Source: Fomitopsis serialis
Taxonomy: Eukaryota > Basidiomycota > Agaricomycetes > Polyporales > Fomitopsidaceae
Reading direction: 5' to 3'
Assembly (NCBI RefSeq): GCF_022376445.1
Contig: NW_025955051.1
Coordinates: 1-64,000, forward strand
Length of the DNA stretch: 64,000 nt
Position numbers and translations under genes: made by a program. Shown here piece after piece: positions 57,873 to 64,000 of the stretch; the first letter of the stretch is position 1; every line of letters starts with the position of its first letter. The notes under the pieces were generated by a model. It saw only the letters and a program-made list of their open reading frames with translations. It was not told the origin of the DNA and ran no database searches.

Positions 57873-59062
57873 ATGCCATCCCTCATCATAAACGATCAGA
57901 ACATCGAGCTTCGCTACACTGATAGCGGTGCTCCTCCTAAGACCAGTTCTACCCCCTACATCACGTTGTTCATGGTTCATGGCATGGGCTTTACAGGCCG
58001 TAAGCTGTTGAACACCATCCTTCCGCGACGGTGCCACAGTGCTGACGCTATTCTCAGCGATCTTCAAGAAAATCCAGGCTTTGGCGCATTCTTCGAACCT
58101 CCGCGTCGTTGCCATGAACCGACGTGGATACGCGGGCTCTACCCCTCTTACTCAGGCAGAAGCGAATGCTCCTGTAGTCGGTTCCGACGAGCAAAAGGCG
58201 GCGTATCTTGCCGACAGAGGGATAGAGATCGCAAATTTCGTAGACAGCTTCATCCAGAAACACGACTTACCCCACATCACCGCCGATCGCAAGGGCGGCG
58301 GTGTAGGCCTTCTCGGTTGGTCCTCGGGAAGCGTGTCTGCTCTTTCCGCCGTGGCTTGGGTCGACAGATTGCCATCGGACACGCAGAGACGGCTGGCGTT
58401 GTGCATGCGTTCGTTGATTTTGCAAGGTATGTACAGCTCCTATTGTTGTTGATTCGCTCGTCTGACAAATGGATAAAGAACCTCCGTCTATCTCACTTGG
58501 CATGCCAATTCCCCCCGGAACTTGGATGCCAAGGATCGACCCCTCCATCCCTGAAAAGCTGCAGTTGTCTATGTTCGTCCAGTGGGGCACATCATATTTC
58601 GATCATGGTGACTTGGCCACTCGCGATCCCAACGTCCTGTCTTACATCGTTCCCTCTGTATCACGCCGGCCGTCGATTTATGCCATGTCCGACGAAGACC
58701 GGCAGGACTTTATGGAGGATGTGTCCGAGAGCAAAATAATGGTTTCTGTCACATCCCAGAGTCTTGCTATGTTTCGGAAGGCGTGCTTCGATCCCGATGT
58801 GCGTGCACGGCTTCCGGAGCTGAAGATATGGACTTTGGCAGGGGATGCTACGGTCTCGTTTGCGATCGCGTCGTTTTGGACTATCCAAGATGAGGATAAG
58901 GAGCGTGGCAGCGGTTTCGTCAATTACAAAATGATCCCGGGAGCGAATCACTATGTGCGTGTGCACAGACGAACACCTGCTATTTCTGCTGATCTTCTCA
59001 TTAAGGTGCACTGGGACGACCCAGAGAAAGCCGTTCAGGCCTATATTGAAGCGTTGGCGTAG
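57873..59062 (+). CDS. Alpha/beta hydrolase, copy H3
   Basis: Third paralogue, on the opposite strand and beyond the transposon. Start MPSLIINDQNIELRYTDSGA (57873), then TLFMVHGMGFTG and an intron (donor GTAAGC). Next come PIFKKIQALAHSSNLRVVAM, NRRGYAGSTPLTQAEANAPV, FVDSFIQKHDLPHITADRKG, GLLGWSSGSVSALSAVAWVD (GWSSG nucleophile), EPPSISLGMPIPPGTWMPRI, SYFDHGDLATRDPNVLSYIV, LPELKIWTLAGDATVSFAIA, MIPGANHY and the last exon VHWDDPEKAVQAYIEALA, ending at 59062. Exon borders are the same as in H1 and H2. It is intact. It is more distant from H1 and H2 than they are from each other, judging by GWSSG versus GWSAG and many substitutions. Confidence 0.88.
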
Positions 59063-59069
59063 GCTGCAG

Positions 59070-59700
59070 TGGACGTATCGTGATAGCGAATATCGTGCTG
59101 GGTGTACTATGAATGTTCGTGTTTTAGGCTGCAAGTCCGTTTCCGACACCTAAGAGCCGGCGCCGATGATAGACACACATGTTCTCTATCTTACCTCGAC
59201 CAGCCCTAAGTGTGCATTTGAGAGCATTTCATCAGGGCATAGTACAGCGTGGGATTGGACCACCGGGAGGGTGTGCAGCGCGGCTTGTTTCGCTTCTGTC
59301 TCACTGTCATGGAAAGCTCCAAGCATTGTCATGTGAGATCTCGTACGTACAGAAGGCAAAGCAGCATGCAGTTGCGGAGGAAAGGAGGATACCAAGCCTC
59401 GACTCGGAGGAACGAGGGGCGAGGTGTATTCGGTGTCCTACGCTGAGAAAAGGGTTAGTTAATAACTTGGTAATGATCAGGTAAATTGCACTACGCACAT
59501 AAGTTAGCACTATTAGCGGACACTACAATCCTAGTGTAATATATTGACGTCGCCTTTTCGATGCTACTGAAGCATGTAAATCACACGACTTCAGCTTCAA
59601 TGAGCATCAATCATCTATCATCGATGTCAATGATTGCTACTAACAATATTAATGTTAATGAAAGTCTACCTAAACCATTCGAACTCCGACTTAGTGCCGC
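59070..59700. other. No recognisable gene
   Basis: AT-rich intergenic DNA after H3; nothing with family similarity is seen. Confidence 0.4.
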
Positions 59701-59701
59701 C

Positions 59702-60447
59702 CATGGCGCAACTTGCCAATGCCTACGTACTGAACGCTCTCTCAGGCTCGACAGCTCTCGACCCGCTGGCAGTGCACGAACGCAGCCTCCTCTTAGCTCA
59801 CCTCAGCAATTGCGCTAGCGGCCCTTTTTACACGCTCATTCGCCGTAGCATCAAAGGCCTGTGTCTATCGAGGTTTATTCGCTGTTCCCAGACCAAATCA
59901 CACACCGTAGCTCCATAATCAGGTTCGTCTCCCTTGCCATCGCTGTATGTGTTTGTGAGGTTCAAAGAGCCAGCTCGCCCTTTTGATCTCCTCACAGCGG
60001 GTCCTGCCCGTGCTCCCCTCGCCTGCCGCAACTGACACAAGTAAGTACTTCATCTCACAAATCCGGGTGAGTTAGCATCAGTGCCCCTGATCAATTGCCC
60101 CTTTCGTCATAACCCTCCTCAACGCACACCGCTGCATATTATGCTCTGCTCCCGCCGCGTGGCTTCCTTTGACGCCACCTCCACGTGAGTACCGGCATCC
60201 CCATGATTCCTCGTCCGCGCTGTGTCTCGTGCGTTCCTGTCATGAACGCTCCTGCGGCTCCCTTACCCCCCGCAGCAAGCTCACCCACTACTATCCCGTC
60301 CTCGTGGACTCCGTCGTAGCCGTGATTGTCCCCATGCTGCCGAAGGACCACGCCCCACCAGATAAAGTGAATGAGCAATTGAACATTGCTCGCAATGTCC
60401 CTTTATGTTCGCCATCGACGTCTCGTATGTCTCATTTACCTATGTAG
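59702..60447 (+). CDS. Possible small multi-exon gene, unknown family
   Basis: A plausible start MAQLANAYVLNALSGSTALD (ATG at 59702) continues PLAVHERSLLLAHLSNCASG with PFYTLIRRSIKGLCLSRF. A further exon after a CCCCGCAG acceptor at about 60273 reads KLTHYYPVLVDSVVAVIVPM with LPKDHAPPDKVNEQLNIARN. Composition is gene-like and short introns with GT-AG ends can be placed, but the chain between 59930 and 60270 is uncertain. I do not recognise the family, and the 3' end is arbitrary. Confidence 0.35.
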
Positions 60448-60449
60448 AT

Positions 60450-61290
60450 CGACTTTCTCATGCTGCCTGACTTCGCTGCCAACCGACATCCCTGTACGTC
60501 TAACAAGTGCTTTCGAAGACCAGTGATCTGATGTCAGTCCGCTCTGTCGTGGCTGAGCGCATGGGGTCTCGTATGTAGCCAGTCTGGTGGTGAGTTTTTG
60601 TTTGTGTATCCAGCATCAATCCATTTCTTATCTTCCGTTTCTCATCTGAGTGAAGAGACTCGTATTACGGCCGGACGACTACAATGACCCCTTCACTCGT
60701 GAAGCGTCATCGCTCCCACCGTATGCAAATGTGACAAGAGAGCGTCCACATTTTGGCCCCGCGTTCTCCCAGAACTATCGGACAGATTGGCGCTGCGTGA
60801 GAAACATCGAAGCAACCCTCGAAGTACTTGGGTGTCTCGATGTCATAATGCCACTGGTGTCCGTGACGCTGTATAGTACATGCGTGTCACAGTGTCGGTT
60901 CCTTGTTGATAACTCGTTCACAGCCTCGCCACGAAGTCCGCGATCGTTCGGAACATACGGAAGTTCCAAACAACGCCGGGCTCAATCTGATGTGTGGTAG
61001 GATCATTCCAATCTTTAGGGACACTCCTCGGGGCCTCCATTGAGCGGGAAGATGTGATGAAGGTACCTATCCATCTGATACTTCCGTTCTGCTAAGAGTT
61101 CCTTGGCTGGCAGGACTACGGATGAGCCCGCGGGATGCACGCGACTTGGAAGTGACCGAGGTCTTCAGTCAAGCAACGCCTCAAGGCCTCATGATCAATG
61201 ATTATCTAGGTACTGACCTTCTGTGCCCATTTAATCCGCGGCCTCGAAGACTTCGTTAAGTGCTCAAGCAGAATACTTTCAGCTATCTAC
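60450..61290. other. No recognisable gene
   Basis: A plus-strand frame at 60650-61000 is open without known motifs. The last part is the promoter of the P450 gene. Confidence 0.4.
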
Positions 61291-61294
61291 GTGA

Positions 61295-63819
61295 ATGCCC
61301 GTCGATCTTATGAGCATGGGCGTCGTCGTTGAGTACCCTTGGCTTTCCGCGCTTTGTGCGGTTGGTCTTGCGCTTTTGTGTTACATGCTACATGGGTCAT
61401 GCGCACGATTCTCTACTATAACATTGCTTCCAGTGCCGGTATGTCTTATAAATCCTTGTGACACCGATGAAGTTCTGACATCGACTACAGCCTTCTGCTG
61501 ACATTCTATGGGGCCATGAAAAAGCCATCTTTGCTGGCGAACCCGGACGTGCACTGCGACGGTGGTTTACGCTCCTTGGTCCAACGTTTCGCATTAGAGC
61601 AGCGCTTGGAGTGAGTGGGCAGCCGATGGCTTAACTGTTTCGTAAGCTGATAATGGTTTCACAGGCTCCCGACATTGTGAGTGAGTTTCAAGTATTCGAC
61701 CTTGCGCGGCTCATGTACATGACATGCTAGCTTGTGCTCAGCGACCCCGACGCTGTGTCACATATTCTTCAGAAAAAGATATACGACTATCGTAGGTCCC
61801 CGTATGCATGTCAGGTCAACCTTTTTTCTCAATGTCTTCAAGACCATAGCGGCGTCGTTCGCCCGCGGATTGCTCGCTTACTGGGGCGAGGCCTCGGTTG
61901 GGTCGAAGGGGAAGCAGAACACAAGAGGATGAGGCAACTCGTTGGTCCTTCACTCTCGTACGTCCTTGATGTGCGTTCAGTCGCGATTCTGTCTAACGAA
62001 CATGATCAATCAGCGGGGAAAACATCAAGGTCATGGCACAAGACATACAAGATGCAGCTTCAAGAGTATGTATTATATTGCCTCCGTGTTCGCTGTTTTC
62101 ATGATGTGCCCCGGTTCAGGTACTAGATGAATTCACAGATGCCATGCTCGCATTGAACACCGGCGCTGAAGATCCTCGTGTCCAAGTGAATATCCTCAAC
62201 ATCACGTCGAAGGCGACGTGAGTACCCCATAAACCTCTCTCTACAGAGCTGACGTTAAGACAAGATTAAATGTGATCGGACGAGTGGTAAGCTTATGTTC
62301 GCCATTGCGAACTGATGGTCCATGATGCTGACGATTATGGCCCCATAGGCCTTTCTGCACGACTTCGAAGGCGGAAAAAGCACTGAGGCCCAACAGATTT
62401 TGAGTGCCAGACGAACGGGGGCCAAGGCTATCACTCGCTATACGTCCTTTGTGGTGAGTGCTGTCATACGTTATGGATGGCAGTACAAACAGCGTCTAGG
62501 CCCTTATGTTACTCCGTCGCTTTCCCATTCTCAACGACCTGCCGATTCCTGTCATCCAAGCGCATGGCCTCGCAAAGACAACCATTCAGGTGCGAGAATT
62601 GATTGCCGATAACAAACTTGGTGCGCTGAATGCCACTCTAGTCGGGCGTCGCCCGAGAGATGGTCAGGCGGAACAAGGACTACGTTACAGGAGACCATGG
62701 CAAACAAACCGACCTCCTCAGCAGATTACGTGAGTCTATCTCGTACCCCATACCGTGTATTATTTGGATTAATGGGCCGCTGTGATCCGTAGTTCTGGCC
62801 GTCAGTCAAGGCAAGCTCTCTCAGACGGAGATGTACGACCAGGTAATTGCTGAAAAGTTACCGTCCGATGTCCATCACTCATAGATTGTAGATCTCGACA
62901 TTCATGTAGGTGCTTCAGATGTGATGCTCTCACCGCCTCTGACATTCTCCAGTATGGCCGGCCATGATGGTACCACAACCACGGTCGGCTTCACAATCTG
63001 GGAGCTCGCCCGCAATCCTGATGTCCAGGATCGTTTACGTGCGGAATTGAGCGAACTAGGCAGGGAACCAACCTACGAAGACTTCCTCCTTCGGTTACCG
63101 TACTTGGACGCAGTGCTCAGGGAGATGTTAGTAGAACCACCTCTTCGAACCAAGCTGGGTACTAATCGGTATTGTGCATAGACTGCGGCTTTACCCAGCC
63201 CTTCCATACATGGAAAGGGTGGCCACCAAGCCTGATGTAATCCCGCTGGCGGAACCGGTCATACTGCAAGATGGGACGACTACGCGACAAGTCGAGATAC
63301 TGCCAGGACAAGTAAGTCATGCCACTGGTGCTGCTGAAACGTGCTATTTGATACCGCGAATATCCTCAGACGGTCCTCATACCAATAATCGCCATACATC
63401 GCCTGGATTCCATATGGAAAGAAGCAGACGAGTTTCGCCCAGAGCGGTGGTTGACTGGATTGCCACCGCAAGACAAGTTACAATCCGGCTGGTCGAATTT
63501 GCTTGCATTCAGTGAAGGACCACGTAACTGCATTGGAGCGAAGTTTGGTACGTTTCAGCTGTTTCCATGTCCGTCAACGTGGCTGACAGCGTCCTCAGCC
63601 ATGTTTCAATATAAGGTTACTTTTGTAATCTCTTGGTCAGCGAATGGCGTGCTCATACGAAACGTGGTCTAGGTGATCCTTTGTGGGATGATCACGCGCT
63701 TCCGATTTTTCGAGGCTGAAGGAACACTGTCGTTGAGAATCTCGTCAAGTCTGCAGCCTTGGATTGCCGGTAGATCGGAAGAGGGTCCTCAATTGCCCGT
63801 CAGAGTAGAAATAATCTAA
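61295..63819 (+). CDS. Cytochrome P450 monooxygenase
   Basis: Heme-thiolate monooxygenase with more than ten short introns. Start MPVDLMSMGVVVEYPWLSAL (61295), with an N-terminal membrane anchor CAVGLALLCYML. Then PSADILWGHEKAIFAGEPGR, LVLSDPDAVSHILQKKIYDY, RIARLLGRGLGWVEGEAEHK (C-helix region with HKR), ENIKVMAQDIQDAAS, LDEFTDAMLALNTG, AGHDGTTTTVGFTIWELARN (I-helix oxygen-binding motif, AGHDGTT), LPYLDAVLREM joined to LRLYPALPYMERVA (ExxR), EADEFRPERWLTG (PERW) and the heme loop FSEGPRNCIGAKF (FxxGxRxCxG, Cys ligand present). The last exon, VILCGMITRFRF to LPVRVEII, stops at 63819. A possible frame change near 62641-62660 is described in the findings. The substrate and CYP family number cannot be given from sequence alone. 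Confidence 0.88.
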
Positions 63820-64000
63820 GTACATAGCTGACAACTGTACTCAGGAGCGACGTTTGCGGAATTTTCCCCCTCACGCCTTCTCGTGTACAGCAATCCCGCG
63901 TAGTACAGATGTCAGGGAGGTATGTGCGATCCATGTGAATGATTCTAGTGTACAGGTAGTTGCAACTACTACTTATGTCTTAATTCCTCGGAATGCGGAA
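63820..64000. other. Short 3' flank of the P450 gene
   Basis: Nothing is recognised in the last 180 bases. Confidence 0.5.

Noticed and set aside
57513..58739. 408-codon open frame running into the third hydrolase
   Set aside because: It overlaps the exons of H3 out of frame. Only its residues around the H3 start coincide with the real first exon, and the true gene is spliced.
1..64000. PKS, NRPS, terpene synthase or RiPP core enzyme
   Set aside because: None of the diagnostic motifs (ketosynthase Cys-His-His, adenylation core, DDxxD/NSE, repeated precursor peptides) was found on either strand.
1..64000. CRISPR array, rRNA operon or bacterial-type operon signals
   Set aside because: The sequence is eukaryotic with spliceosomal introns. 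The regular short repeats seen are trinucleotide microsatellites without unique spacers.

Overview
The window looks like nuclear DNA of a filamentous basidiomycete, probably an Agaricomycete such as a polypore. Genes are cut by many 45-75 bp introns with GTRNGT donors and YAG/AAG acceptors. Several families are typical of mushroom genomes: DUF6533 and DUF6534 membrane proteins, LaeA/UMTA-like methyltransferases and expanded cytochrome P450s. There is no bacterial operon structure, rRNA, CRISPR array or convincing tRNA. All exon joins given here were read by eye from splice sites and family conservation, not from alignments or transcripts.

Layout. 0.7-3.2 kb: a 3'-truncated aminotransferase (AT1) converging on a LaeA-like methyltransferase (MT1). 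4.6-6.8 kb: DUF6534 gene 1. 8-8.7 kb: a short-chain dehydrogenase pseudogene beside a CTC microsatellite. 9-13.3 kb: dispersed repeats and a 5'-truncated 2-isopropylmalate synthase. 13.4-15.4 kb: aminotransferase copy 2 (AT2). 16.4-18 kb: FMN-dependent 2-hydroxy-acid oxidase. 19-20.8 kb: DUF6534 gene 2. 21.7-25.1 kb: a 3.4 kb inverted repeat enclosing a 2-dehydropantoate 2-reductase-like gene. 25.1-27 kb: acyl-CoA oxidase-like gene. 30.7-32.6 kb: monocarboxylate-type MFS transporter. 33.7-34.7 kb: methyltransferase MT2 with a one-base frameshift. 38-38.7 kb: methyltransferase MT3. 40-41.8 kb: DUF6533 receptor-like gene. 46.7-50.6 kb: two tandem alpha/beta hydrolases. 50.8-53.4 kb: a DNA transposon with 545 bp terminal inverted repeats and an 8 bp target duplication. 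54.9-56.8 kb: DUF6534 gene 3. 57.9-59.1 kb: third alpha/beta hydrolase. 61.3-63.8 kb: cytochrome P450.

How the genes may work together. Aminotransferase, 2-isopropylmalate synthase, 2-hydroxy-acid oxidase, 2-keto-acid reductase, acyl-CoA oxidase, hydrolases, methyltransferases, P450 and transporter would make sense as a pathway handling 2-keto, 2-hydroxy or branched acids. No PKS, NRPS or terpene synthase core is visible. This is an inference from gene content only. Equally visible is decay and duplication: truncated copies, single-base homopolymer deletions, paralogue sets and several repeat families. The window may therefore be a fast-evolving accessory region rather than one functional cluster.

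Large stretches (3.2-4.6, 6.8-8, 9.9-11.1, 27.1-28.9, 34.8-38, 41.8-46, 53.5-54.9 kb) hold no gene I can recognise.
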